Assembly (NCBI GenBank): GCA_025024175.1
Contig: QCXZ01000137.1
Coordinates: 496,001 to 560,000 of the forward strand
Reading direction: 5' to 3'
Origin: Rhyzopertha dominica
Taxonomy: Eukaryota > Arthropoda > Insecta > Coleoptera > Bostrichidae
Length of the DNA stretch: 64,000 bases
Shown here: piece after piece, positions 32,158 through 42,545 of the stretch
Position numbering within the stretch: the first letter of the stretch is position 1
How the letters are laid out: each line of letters opens with the position of its first letter
Program-made: the position numbers and the translations under genes
The notes under the pieces: generated by a model
The model's database searches: none
Told to the model about the DNA's origin: nothing
The model's input: the letters and a program-made list of their open reading frames with translations, nothing else

Positions 32158-33473
32158 CACAGGTTGTTTCACGAATGATAATGACCCTGACGAAATTAAA
32201 AATGCAACCCAAAATACATTTTCTTTGCCAATGTGGTTATTTTACATAATGGTATTATTTTAAAAATAAATTGGGAATCCATGACGGCTATGCGCTACGG
32301 TTCCTGTCACTGTATTTATTAAAAGACAAAATGTATTCAAATGACGAAAAAACAGATATGATTTTGATTTATGGTGAATGCAAGAAAAATGTTTCCACTG
32401 CTGTCCATTTATACAGACAACGTTTTCCAAATAGAAGAGCTCCTGCCGATACAATTTTCAAGAGACTTGAATTAACTTTAAGGACAAACTGGGCACCACT
32501 GAAAAAGTCAAGAGAAAGAACAGCAACAGGCCCTGACAATGAAATTAGAGTATTCGAAATGATTGACGAAAATCCTCATATTAGTCAAAGGGTAGTCTCA
32601 AGAGCAACCGGTATTAGTCTGTCTTCAGTACACCGAATAATTAAAGGCAATCAATTTCATCCATATCATAATAATGGTGGAGTTAATAAACATAACATGC
32701 ATTATTATGCGCAAGAAAATCCACGTTGGATTCGAGAAGGACATTTTCAAACTATCTACTCGACGAATGTCTGGTGCGGAATATTGGGGAATCAAATTGT
32801 TGGGGCTTATTTTTTCGCGATAGTTTAAACGGCAATACTCATCTAAATTTTTTAAGAAACATTTTATCGGTACTCCTCCAAAATGTACATTTACAAGTAA
32901 GACAAGCTGTATGGTTCCAACAAGATGGGGCACCTGCGCGTTATCATAGAATAGTGCGAAATCATCTTGATTTGGTTTTGCCTAACCGATGGATAGGAAG
33001 AGGTTCAATTAATCCGTGGCCACCGAGAAGCCCGGACCTTACTCATTTGGATTTTTTTCTGTGGGGAATAGTAAAAGAGCAAGTATACCAAACACCAATT
33101 GAAAATGTAGAACATTTAGAAAATTAAATACGTGATGTATGTAGATCCATCACTCCAGAAACGTTAAGGAATGTTAAAAGATCGTTTTGGGCAAGAATTC
33201 AAGCNNGTAAAAACAGCGGAGGGCGACATTNTGAGCATTTATTACATTAATGTTATTGAATAAACGTTTTTCAAAAATAAAATTTGTTTTACAATATCGA
33301 ATTTACTTAAAGCAAATGATTGAAGTTTATGTCAAAATTTACGAATTTATACAGCTCTCTACGTTTTATATTTTTTAAGACGATGAACAATCATCAATGT
33401 TACCTCTGCAAATGTATTTTGGGTTGCATTTTTAATTTCGTCGGGGTCATTATCATTCGTGAAACATCCTGTA
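32158..33473 (+). mobile_element. DD41D mariner (rosa-like) element, copy 1, defective
   Basis: A 1316-bp element with inverted repeats of about 63 bp (start CACAGGTTGTTTCACGAATG on the left, TACAGGATGTTTCACGAATG on the right) and TA on both sides. It encodes a transposase with internal deletion and frameshift. The second copy lies at 56418-57815. Confidence 0.9.
32331..33250 (+). pseudogene. DD41D mariner transposase, copy 1, first catalytic Asp deleted
   Basis: The N-terminus carries the DUF4817-type domain (EKTDMILIYGECKKN) and a helix-turn-helix (SQRVVSRATGISLSSVHRI). Just after HPYH about 130 bp present in copy 2 are missing, including the segment with the first catalytic Asp (FSDEARF). 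The frame is lost again near 32815, then continues as WFQQDGAPARYH ... RSPDLTHLDFFLWG. From the second catalytic Asp to the third are 41 residues, which defines DD41D. N bases at 33205-33206 and 33231 add uncertainty near the end. Confidence 0.88.
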
Positions 33474-34204
33474 TAAGTTTAGTTTTAACGACAGCTAAGA
33501 CGAACAGACGAATTTCTGTTGCAAAAAAAGTTACCCCGCAATCGCTCTTTACCCCTCTCTCAGACCCCGTAAGCACCTCCGATTACGTCATAGCCGCCCC
33601 CGACTACTACGCCCGGCTTTATTGCGTGACGTCAGCACCAGAAAACTAATATAAAGTTCCGAGAATTTCACATATTCTCACCTGCCTTTAGCACCGGTTG
33701 AATAAAAGAACTTTTTATATCTGGAGAAACGCCTGGGGCGAGATTACGAGATGACTTTGAGACCGATTTATCTCAACTACCCCGTCGTGTGGGGGCGTTT
33801 CGGAGGGTTGATAAAGAGTTCTTTTTATCGCGAAACTGCCCGTTTTACATGCTGGATTTGTAGGGCGTAATTTATCGATACGTCTGAGAAAAACTGTATG
33901 GTTATGGGATTGTCCAGGGTAAAAAAGTTGAGGTCTGAATGCAGGGACGTCTTAGATTTTTATCCATTTTATTTTATATTCTAAATACGTTTGCTATGTT
34001 GTTGATTCAATGTGCCTTGTTTGACGAGTTTTTAATCAGATAACTCTGACGATCGTTTCGACCTAAAGACGGTCATATTCAAAGAGCATCAACTATTCTG
34101 ATAGTATAGTTGTAATATTTACCTTAAGTCAATGCTCCATCGTATAATAAATTATGAAAAATCGCCAGCGACATATGCCCTTTTATTTTGTTAATATTTT
34201 TGTG
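33474..34204. other. 0.7 kb with a promoter-like block, no gene
   Basis: The first 250 bp are GC-richer and carry the CRE-type sites listed separately. The remainder is AT-rich. Near 34050-34080 a segment (GATCGTTTCGACC) resembles the 3' ends of Penelope-type repeats and recurs in altered form near 41767. Confidence 0.4.
33575..33665. promoter_or_regulatory. CREB/ATF-site cluster with a TATA-like box
   Basis: A perfect palindromic CRE TGACGTCA (33627-33634) and a half-type TTACGTCA (33583-33590) lie 44 bases apart, followed by TAATATAAAG near 33650. This spacing resembles a core promoter with upstream CREs. No linked coding sequence could be seen, so it may belong to a repeat or to an unseen transcript. 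Confidence 0.35.
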
Positions 34205-34851
34205 TTTGGACGTAGTCAGTTAAATTCTCAAATACACTAAACAAAAAGATCCAATTTACGTCAGAGAAAGAAGAAATCATGCTATCTTGTTATCTTCAGA
34301 AAATCATTAATACATTACACAGCACTGTTAATTTCATGTGACTCCGATCGACTTTTATAAAAGCGTTGAAAAAGAAAACAAAATATTTCATTCAACGATA
34401 AGAAATCTCGCATTTACGCTTTATCCATAATAGATACATACATGTATGTATTAATTCTGGATAGAGTATTGAAGAAAACCGTAGAAAACTCCACTCAGAT
34501 CTATATTATCTTAAGGCAGTCTTTAACACCTTCATCAACACGATAGATAGCAAAACCACCAGGCCATGCTGTACGGGGGCATCCGTTGACCATATGTCCA
34601 AATGTTTGGAGGGCATCTCCGCATTCACAAGAAGGGTTGATAGATGAATCCCATTTATTAAGAAAAAACTTGCATTTCCCATGACCAGGGCGAAGGCGAT
34701 TCAGAGTGACCCAAGACCTTCTTGGGAAGTCAGTTCGTGCTACCTCTTCCGTAGGATCGTCTATAAGCTGTTGATTGAATATATCATGTTTCTTAAGTTG
34801 CCAAACACAACACCATCCATCTTCAATGGTATAAGGAGCACGAAGGAAATC
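34205..34851 (-). repeat. Tandem duplication unit 1 (LINE 3' part)
   Basis: This unit matches 34852-35435 closely over its whole length; both begin TTTGGACGTAGTCAG. The two copies differ by scattered substitutions and a deletion in unit 2. Confidence 0.85.
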
Positions 34852-35435
34852 TTTGGACGTAGTCAGTTAAATTCTCAAATACACTAAACAAAAAGATCCA
34901 ATTTACGTCAGAGAAAGAAGAAATCATGCTATCTTGTTATCTTCAGAAAATCATTAATACATTACACAGCACTGTTAATTTCATGTGATTCCGATCGACT
35001 TTTATAGAAGCGTTGAAAGAGAAAATCTCTTCATTCAACGATAAGATATCTCACATTGCGCTCTATCCAAAATGTATATATCTATTCTAGATAGAGTATT
35101 GAAGAAAAGCTCCAATCAGATCTCGTTTATTTTAACCCAATCTTCAACACCTTCATCAACACGATGGATAGACGCAAAACCACCAAGCCATGCTGTACGG
35201 GGGCATCTGTTGACCATATGTTCAATTGTTTGGAAGGGGTCTCCCCCTTCACAAGATGGGTTGATAGATGGATCCCATTTATTAAGAAAAAACTTGCATT
35301 TCCCATGACCAATGTGAAGGCGATTCAGGAGGTCAGTTCCTAAGTTGTTGATTGAATATATCATGTTTCTTAAGTTGCCAAACAGAACACCACCCATCTT
35401 CAATGGTGTAAGAAGCACAAAAAAATCTTCTCTCC
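34852..35435 (-). repeat. Tandem duplication unit 2 (LINE 3' part)
   Basis: Second copy of the unit; on its right it joins the remaining LINE sequence, so the duplication arose within an already inserted element. Confidence 0.85.
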
Positions 35436-35900
35436 ACAGATGTTTTCTGGAAGTTAGCCGAGTTGTAGGTAGCTCTTGCATTCCATTCGGAGGTTTCCCA
35501 GGCTTTAAGACAGCAATCACCTTTGTTTTCTGCAACAAACTTGGAAGAGTACATACATCTACCCAAAAATATTATTATAGAACAATAACGACCATTTTAA
35601 AGCATTCAGCTTCAAGTTTTTTAAGAATTCTGGGTAAATACCATCAAAACGAGCAATCTTGCGGGCTTTCAGGGTATAAATATCTTGTCGAAGTTTTCCC
35701 AGTGAGAATAATTGTGACAACTCTACTGAAGGTTCGCATCTTTTTTTGATGAAGTTTTCCCTTCATCTTTTTCAATTCCTCCGTAGATATTTGAACAGAA
35801 TTGGAGATGTTAACCAGTCGAGAAGCTAAAGCATTAGACGAAATTAATGATGTTTCATTAACGGTCGGTGAATAAAGTTTTTATTGAATTCTGGCAATTT

Positions 35901-38900
35901 GAAACGAACTGATTTGTACTGTTTCTTAAATGACCTATTAACGAACTAACTATTACACTGCAACCCATTACGCGTCATTTACGTCTTCCTCATCATTTCT
36001 TTAGTCGCAAATCTTCCTCTCGTATCCTCAAATCGTGGTGCTATTCTTTTTAGTTATTTGGTAGACCGCGGTGGAATTATTGCATTTTATCGCCCATGAC
36101 ATACCGCTATTCACAATAAACTCCAACAAAAAAGTCATCTGACCCCTCATTGGGTGCGAGCCGTACCCACGCGCGGAGGAATACAGTTTTTTTGCTGTTG
36201 ATTGTTCTAGCACAGTTCTAAACGCGTCGTTTTGGCAGGTTTAAGTGCACGGTTTTCACGCGGCGTGAATTGATTAGTGTTAGTTTTTGGACATGAATTA
36301 ACAGTAAAACAGGTGTAATAATATGTGGAAGATCGGGTAAAATCTTGGTGATAGTGCGTGTTTCACTGGTTGGAACTGTAAATTTGAAGTTTGTTGAGTT
36401 CGAAACGGAAAACCCCGGTGCGTGAATTTGGAGACGAGCCACTGCGTTGTACTTTCGGATTTGATAGGAAAATAGGTGAGAAATATAATGTCGAATATAT
36501 AATTCTGGATTCTGGAGTATCATGACGATTTTGAGCTCATTGCTTTGATTTCATGTGGTTATGGTTGATTTGAAGGACGTTTTTCTGTTTTCAACGGTTT
36601 TTATGTTTCAAGTAGTCACAAAACGGTCGTATTCAGGGTACAATTTAAACTTTTTCTTGTGAATTCTTGCTCACAGTGAAGCTTATTTGTAACAATGAGT
36701 CCCTTTAAATATGTATTTCAAAATAATGTTGCGTTTCCCAGTGTATTAAATCTCTAATATAGTTCTTGCTTTAAATATTAAGCTAAGATATCTTGGGGGA
36801 ATTCGATCTGGTTTGCTTCCAAGCTTTCTACTGTTTTATTACAGTTTTCGTCAGGGCTTACTTCAATAACAATACAGTAATTACATTAAGTTTACAAGAA
36901 GTGGAACAACGTGTTAGTTACAAATTTGAGTTTTAACTAGGCAGCTCTATTAAGAAACGAATCTTCGAACATTTAACCAGTACATGCAAAATGTATTATT
37001 ATACAATATAATGTAGAAATTTTATGTAAAATGCAATGATTAGAATAAATAAGGTGACATATACGTCGTTGAATTTCATTTCCTAAATTTCTAATTATTA
37101 AAAGTTCCTTATATGTTTAATATCAAAATTGCAACAATACTACCTAAAAGATTATGGTCAGGTCAGGTCATTAACTACTTGAATTTAGGTTTTATTAATT
37201 TTGTAAAGTTTCTGTCGATAAGAATTACGTGTATATATTACTTAAATTTAGTGTATACGATTTTTATCAATAATGTTATTAGTCTTATTAATTTGGTACA
37301 CCTAAAACATTAGTATTTTGCTCTTTTTCAAAAATTTTGACACTATCCCAATTAGTTTATGGTTGTTCTGCTAGAGCACACCTTATATGTTTTTTTTGTT
37401 TATATCACTTTCATATACACTTTAGAAACTGGTTATAGGTAACTTAGGTATATTTAAAACATATGTAGATTAAACTTATGAATAAAGACTTATTTACAAT
37501 ATGATTTTTTTCTGCACTGATAGAAGATGCCTTTAGTCACTTTCAAAATAAATTAACTAGCATGTGCATTGCTTAAGCTATTCAACTGCTGTGATAAGTG
37601 CCTACTCTTAAAAAGCAAAAATTGTGATAGTATTCTTCTAAACCTGTAAGTCCTGGTTCCTTTTCTTTTTTTTGTGATTATTCATTTCTGTTTTTGATCG
37701 GTATAGGCAGATTTTCCATTGATGGCGATGAAAGATTTTTTTTTTCAAGAAATTTCAATGATATCAAGCTACTTTGGTGTTGCCTGTAGTTTTTTTAGGT
37801 ATTTTTTCTAAATACCCTCAAAATAATCATAAACTACACCGTCAGTTTTATTTTTTTTCAATTTATGTACATCTAAAAGACTTTGAACATAAAAATTTAA
37901 AAATGGCAAACATTCTTCGTTGTTAAATCAACAGACTACGGTGGTGGTTGTATTTGTTTCGTACATTATCTGCCTATCGGAACTTAGTCCTTTCACTCTC
38001 AGAAAGTTCTGAAATCGCACGTAAAACCAAGTCAGTTATTTTAGTTAGTATTTATCGAAGCACCTATCCAACCCACTTCTTTTTGACGTTTTTTGTTTGT
38101 CATAACTGGATTTCTTTTTATTAAGGCACTTTAAACGATTAAATACTATGCAACAAGGCTCCTCTTTCGATTTCATAACCATACCTTAGATTTTTTGATC
38201 ATGTCGCAATTACTACTTGAAGTTCTCTAAAGTGATTTCTTTTCTCCAAATGGAAGGAAGTCTTGTTTTAACCTCGCTTTTACTATACGATCTCTATCGA
38301 GCTATTTTTAACTAAAGCGATTGACGATAACCGCCTACTTTGCAAGAGGGGTTTTTTGACTCCTCGTGATAAGGAAAGAACACGCAAGCTTTAAGACTGG
38401 TCAATTCACAGCTACTAAAATAGAAATGCCGTCTGCAGTGGTGGCGTCCGACGTCTTCAATAAGGGTGCGCCACTTTTTATAGTAGTCTTCCACTTAGGT
38501 CAGTGGCTTTCAGAAAGTAGTTGGATAAAACACGTCTTACAATCATTCAATTATAGATGTTTAAATTCAAATAGTATATGAGTAATATCAAAAGAAGTAT
38601 TTGATTTGATAATAATCCCCATGCATATTAAAAATCACCCTTCCACGCCACTGACTAAACGTCCGGGGTTGCTGCTCGTTATTTACATCTGGAGGGCAAG
38701 GATCTCCTTTATCTTGGAACGAACGTTCTAAATTTGGACACTGGTTTCCCTAGGGGGCGGCTACCAGGAAGGGGGTGGTGGACTTCGATTGGGAGAAGTG
38801 ACGTAAGTCCTCCGTTGAATTATTCGCGGAGAGAAGATAAAATTGTAACGTTCGTGACAAATTCTTTACGCTGGGGAGCGAGTAGCTGCATAAAATAATT

Positions 38901-39399
38901 ATTTTAAATGCCCGAAATAAAGTGTCTGAGCTTTTCCAACAGTAAAGAGAGTTCGTTGCTTGCGTATTTCGTTAGAGATATTTACGATATAATTGTACAG
39001 AAAAGATAATAAAATATAAAGCTTTTACTCCCCTTGTATATTAAACGTGCAGTTGTTTCTCTTTCTCGTACAGGGTTTCTATAAATAATTCATGTATTCA
39101 TCCATGGATTAAAGTTTGCCGCCTCCCAGGAAAGTGACGTAAATTTGTCGTCTGTCCATTTTTGGTATATTTTAATATGAGAAAACGCCTGGGAGTGTGT
39201 ATTTTCAACATATTCTGTAGTGGTTTGTGGGATAATTAACTTTAAGGTTNCAAAAAGTTCACATTTAGGAGCTGTGGTGTGATTTGCAACCTTCAACTTC
39301 TATCGCCGTACATATTGTAGCTNGGCAGCAGTTACAAAAAGGCGGCACAAAGAATTTAGAAACCAAAGCCGCCCGCGTTGCATAAGGTAGGTAATAAAT
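35901..39399. other. 3.5 kb AT-rich DNA without a recognised gene
   Basis: No coding region with domain features. A GC-richer block near 38640-38890 has no open frame of note. N bases occur at 39250 and 39323. Confidence 0.5.
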
Positions 39400-39504
39400 C
39401 TACACTCGCTTTCGAAGCTTCTTCATGTGTTGCTGAAGTCTTTCATCGAGGGCACCACAAAAGCTCTCTATAGAATCGTTGACGTTTTGAAATATCAGCT
39501 CCAT
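39400..39504 (-). CDS. Small open frame of 34 codons, unknown
   Basis: On the minus strand ATG at 39504-39502 opens MELIFQNVNDSIESFCGA, then LDERLQQHMKKLRKRV and a stop. The C-terminal half would form a charged amphipathic helix. There is no splice or promoter support and no recognised family, so it may be chance or a transposon scrap. Confidence 0.15.
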   Translation of the reverse strand: MELIFQNVNDSIESFCGALDERLQQHMKKLRKRV

Positions 39505-39531
39505 TCTCGCTTACGTGATTTGTAAACCTCA

Positions 39532-39556
39532 CCCCCCCCCCCCCCCCCCCCCCCCC
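39532..39556. repeat. Homopolymer of 25 C
   Basis: An uninterrupted run of 25 consecutive C follows TGTAAACCTCA. Such runs are rare in AT-rich DNA, and the exact length is unreliable in most sequencing data. Confidence 0.9.
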
Positions 39557-40010
39557 GCATTTATCATTTTTCCTAGTACAATCTGCGCTGTTCAGCATAG
39601 CGTTAAGCCACGCCTGAGAGCCGACGAGCACGGGACTTCAACAAGTTGTAAGCACACTCTCTGAAGGCGTAAGTCTTCAACTACTACGCGAACCGTGTAA
39701 TCTATTTCTGCTGAGGGGAGAACTCCGTTTATTCCGTATCACATACTCGGGGGCCCGACCAAGCGTGTGCCACGTCGCGGGAATAATCTACGGGGGCGGG
39801 GAAAATCTATTAAATCAGCTTCTAGTGCCGGCTCTGTTTATCGGGAAAATCGGATCCAGATTTCGCGACGATGCGATGGATGTCGTCGTTGAGCAAATGA
39901 ATTTTTCATTCCGGAGGTGCCCCATCTAAATGAGTTAGTGCTTTTCCTGAAAGGAAACGGCGAATAGAAGCAATTACCTGGCTAGAAATTGAATCTAGTT
40001 GAAAAGGAAA
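39557..40010. other. GC-richer stretch without a gene
   Basis: About 450 bp with several CpG dinucleotides and GGGGGCGGGG near 39795. No open frame with family features. Confidence 0.4.
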
Positions 40011-40256
40011 GCGCCACTGGGTTTTTTACAAGTCGATTCTGATAATTTTACGGAGGATGCCGGTTATTCAAAAAGACAAGAAGAAAAACTCGAACAGCTT
40101 CACGCGAGAGTAAAGAATTTGGGTCTGGAAGTCATTTTTAACAATGCCGAACATTCGTCCCAAAAGTATAATGATCCTATTAATAAGTCAAAGCGTCGCT
40201 TTATTACAAAACACCTTAATCTGATATTTAGAAGTAAGGGAAACGTTATGAAATAG
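40011..40256 (+). CDS. Coding-like open frame, unknown; possibly an internal exon
   Basis: The frame has no ATG at its start. From about 40030 it reads VDSDNFTEDAGYSKRQ, EEKLEQLHARVKNLGLEV and IFNNAEHSSQKYND, a hydrophilic, helix-prone composition not typical of random AT-rich frames. A possible acceptor (TTTTTTACAAG) ends at 40031. No family was recognised. It could be an exon, a transposon fragment or a chance frame. Confidence 0.25.
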   Translation, partial: APLGFLQVDSDNFTEDAGYSKRQEEKLEQLHARVKNLGLEVIFNNAEHSSQKYNDPINKSKRRFITKHLNLIFRSKGNVMK

Positions 40257-41034
40257 TAAAAATATATTCGGTAAAATCTTAAAATAGACGAAGAACCTCA
40301 AAATTTGCCTGACACAAGTTCAAACAAAATTTTGTTTATTACAGGTGTAATCGAAACGTCTGTAATTTTTTTACTGTTTCTTGTACGTTAGAGACGTATC
40401 TAGGGTCACCCCTTCATTTTTTTTATTGATACAATAATAAAGAGGATTGCACACCCGTCAGTAGCTATTGGAAAAGCAAGTCACATTAAACTGTCGCCTG
40501 AAGGGAAAAAGTTGAATTATTAGTATGTGTACATTTTATCGATCATAATTAGGTGGTAATAATCGGTTTTTGTGCTGGAAAGGCCAAAATATATTTGATT
40601 TGATGATAATTTAACTGTATAAAAATGTCTAGGGACAGAGCTCGGAACTATTCTACTCCTACTATAAACGGCATTGAAAGCATATGTGTTTACTTATAAT
40701 TTAAAGGTTTACGGCATATAAGCGTACCAAATTTTACTTATTCGGTCATACCTACATATATGTTTACATTTAGCCATTTATTAGGAAACGTTTGGGACAA
40801 ATACATTTCGTATGGCAATTGGTCCAACAGATTATTGCTGTTTTTAAGCCGTGGGGCAATTGAGTACCTCCGAAACAATTAAAATATGTTCATTCTTATC
40901 ACTTGGATGTGTTGCGACATATACCTGATACCGGTGGGGAAACTGGTTATTGGTGCATTAAATAAAATTTGTTATAAAATCTTCTATGTTTTATTGATTT
41001 CATATTAATTAATTTCAAAAATGTATAGTGAAAA
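40257..41034. other. 0.8 kb without a gene
   Basis: AT-rich. Contains an ACAGGTGTAATCGAAACG segment near 40344 that recurs inverted in the Penelope remnant at 52246, suggesting a shared repeat. Confidence 0.4.
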
Positions 41035-41190
41035 AGTTACAATTTTAGCCTACAAGATTTTTTTGAATACGGCCCATTTAGGAACTTTGAAGCGTGCCAC
41101 TAATCCCAATAGGTCAGATCGGCCGCCCATCAAGCTGTAAAACCCCTTGCATAAGTCAGTCTCATAGATCGCATAGCTACAGAGGAACGC
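41035..41190 (-). repeat. Interspersed repeat, partial copy of the 54.4 kb DNA transposon end
   Basis: In reverse complement this matches 54445-54595 (shared blocks GAGACTGACTTATGC, GGTTTTACAGCTTGATGG, TATTGGGATTAGTGG and CGCTTCAAAGTTCCTAAATG). The copies differ by substitutions and small gaps. It is an old partial copy with no transposase. Confidence 0.8.
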
Positions 41191-42545
41191 CCATACCAAT
41201 GAGACACCCTGTAAAATTGTACATTCTTAGAAAACAATGCTAAGAAAGAACGGCGGTTTTTTTTTGCTTCAGCACACTTAGGTAATCCATTTCCATATAC
41301 GTTGCTGGCAATTTACGTAAGCGGGGCTAGCGTTTTTCTCGTCGACGCTAAAAAGAGAACCACGTTTTACATTTCAAGTGAAACTCCCATTAACTTTAAT
41401 TGCCCTATACCTTCAAAGCAACCCTACTAATTTAGTTCTTTTTTGTTCCAGGTGAGTCTGCCTTGAATGCTTTTGTAAGGGGTAAGTTGATGCTAGCTTG
41501 TGACGGGAATGCATGACGACGCGAAGCGACGTATTATTATTATTAGAGTGGCAGATTTTATTATTCTCTTACTTTTTTAATTTCTCGTGTAGATAAGTGA
41601 AATGTTTATAACAACGACACTAAGTCTAGGTATTGACAACCAATACGTGTATTAAGTAGATCATAATTCTACCGTTTTAAATTAAGAAAACCATATATTT
41701 CTATTATAAGGCACCAGTGTTTTATAAATTTTACTTCTTTAATTCATCATTAAGACTGCTATAGACGACTATTTCGACCCAACGGTCATTTTAAAAGAAC
41801 ATCATAGTTATTTTTGCAGAATTTGTCCATGTCCTTTATTTTTACAGGGATTATAAAAATCTCTGGCCTGGATTTGAAGATCGAGAGCAAAGACATGTTG
41901 GACATGGGATTTTTTTTGCAAATTTGCCAATTGTTCAGTCTTGATTGACAGATCATCTCTCTTTATTACGGTTCATTAGAATCTACAATTGCTTCCTAAA
42001 AATACCGATCTCGTATTGCGTGCCCGACGACGAAATGTTAATCCGAGTAATAAACGACTTTTACTCCGCGGGCAGAACAATAAAAATGAATAATCGTGTT
42101 CCTTTTGGTGCCCTATTCCCGAACACGAGCTGTGGGGCGTGAATAATAATTTGAGGAATTTATCGTCGTGGAGAGCGGTAATACTCGATTCGACAGCTCG
42201 TCGTTGACGGTTTGTATTGCGTTCCAGGGGGGACGTATTATCTTAATTTATTTACGAGAAGGGAATTTGCATAAGCATGCCCGGGCTGTGTTGGGATGTT
42301 TTAATACTCGGCGTATTAATTTCGGAATATAATGCGTGACGAATTCGTTGCGATGGTGTCGAATATAAAGGAACAGAAAGAAGATTCGTAATACCTCAAT
42401 TTCATGTACTTATTTGATAATTATCAATCTCCTAGAGACTCTAATCAACTGATTGAAATATTAACTACATCTTTGTTATTTTAAACGGAACGATCTCATT
42501 CTGAATAACCCATTTGATAGAGACAAAAATATTGAGGTACCACTA
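41191..42545. other. 1.4 kb without a recognised gene
   Basis: AT-rich DNA with a short (TTA)n run near 41534 and a segment near 41767 related to 34050. Open frames are short and without domains. Confidence 0.45.

Larger units (their letters stand above)
34205..35900 (-). mobile_element. Decayed Jockey-like LINE with a tandemly duplicated 3' part
   Basis: On the minus strand, broken frames read FDGIYPEFLKKLEAE (about 35620), KTKVIAVLKPGKPPNG (about 35510), then LNRLHIGHGKCKFFLNKW and EHMVNRCPRTAW (35150-35320). These match the RT start and the C-terminal Cys/His region of insect LINEs, with most of the RT deleted. The C-terminal unit recurs at 34500-34800 (LNRLRPGHGKCKFFLNKW). Start points 34205 and 34852 give a repeat period of 647 bp. 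The right unit lacks about 57 bp present in the left. Confidence 0.75.

Noticed and set aside
36028..36523. Two minus-strand frames of 61 and 101 codons in a less AT-rich segment
   Set aside because: No similarity recognised and no splice signals linking them.
39443..39631. Glycine-run frame on the minus strand
   Set aside because: It is only the translation of the 25-C homopolymer.
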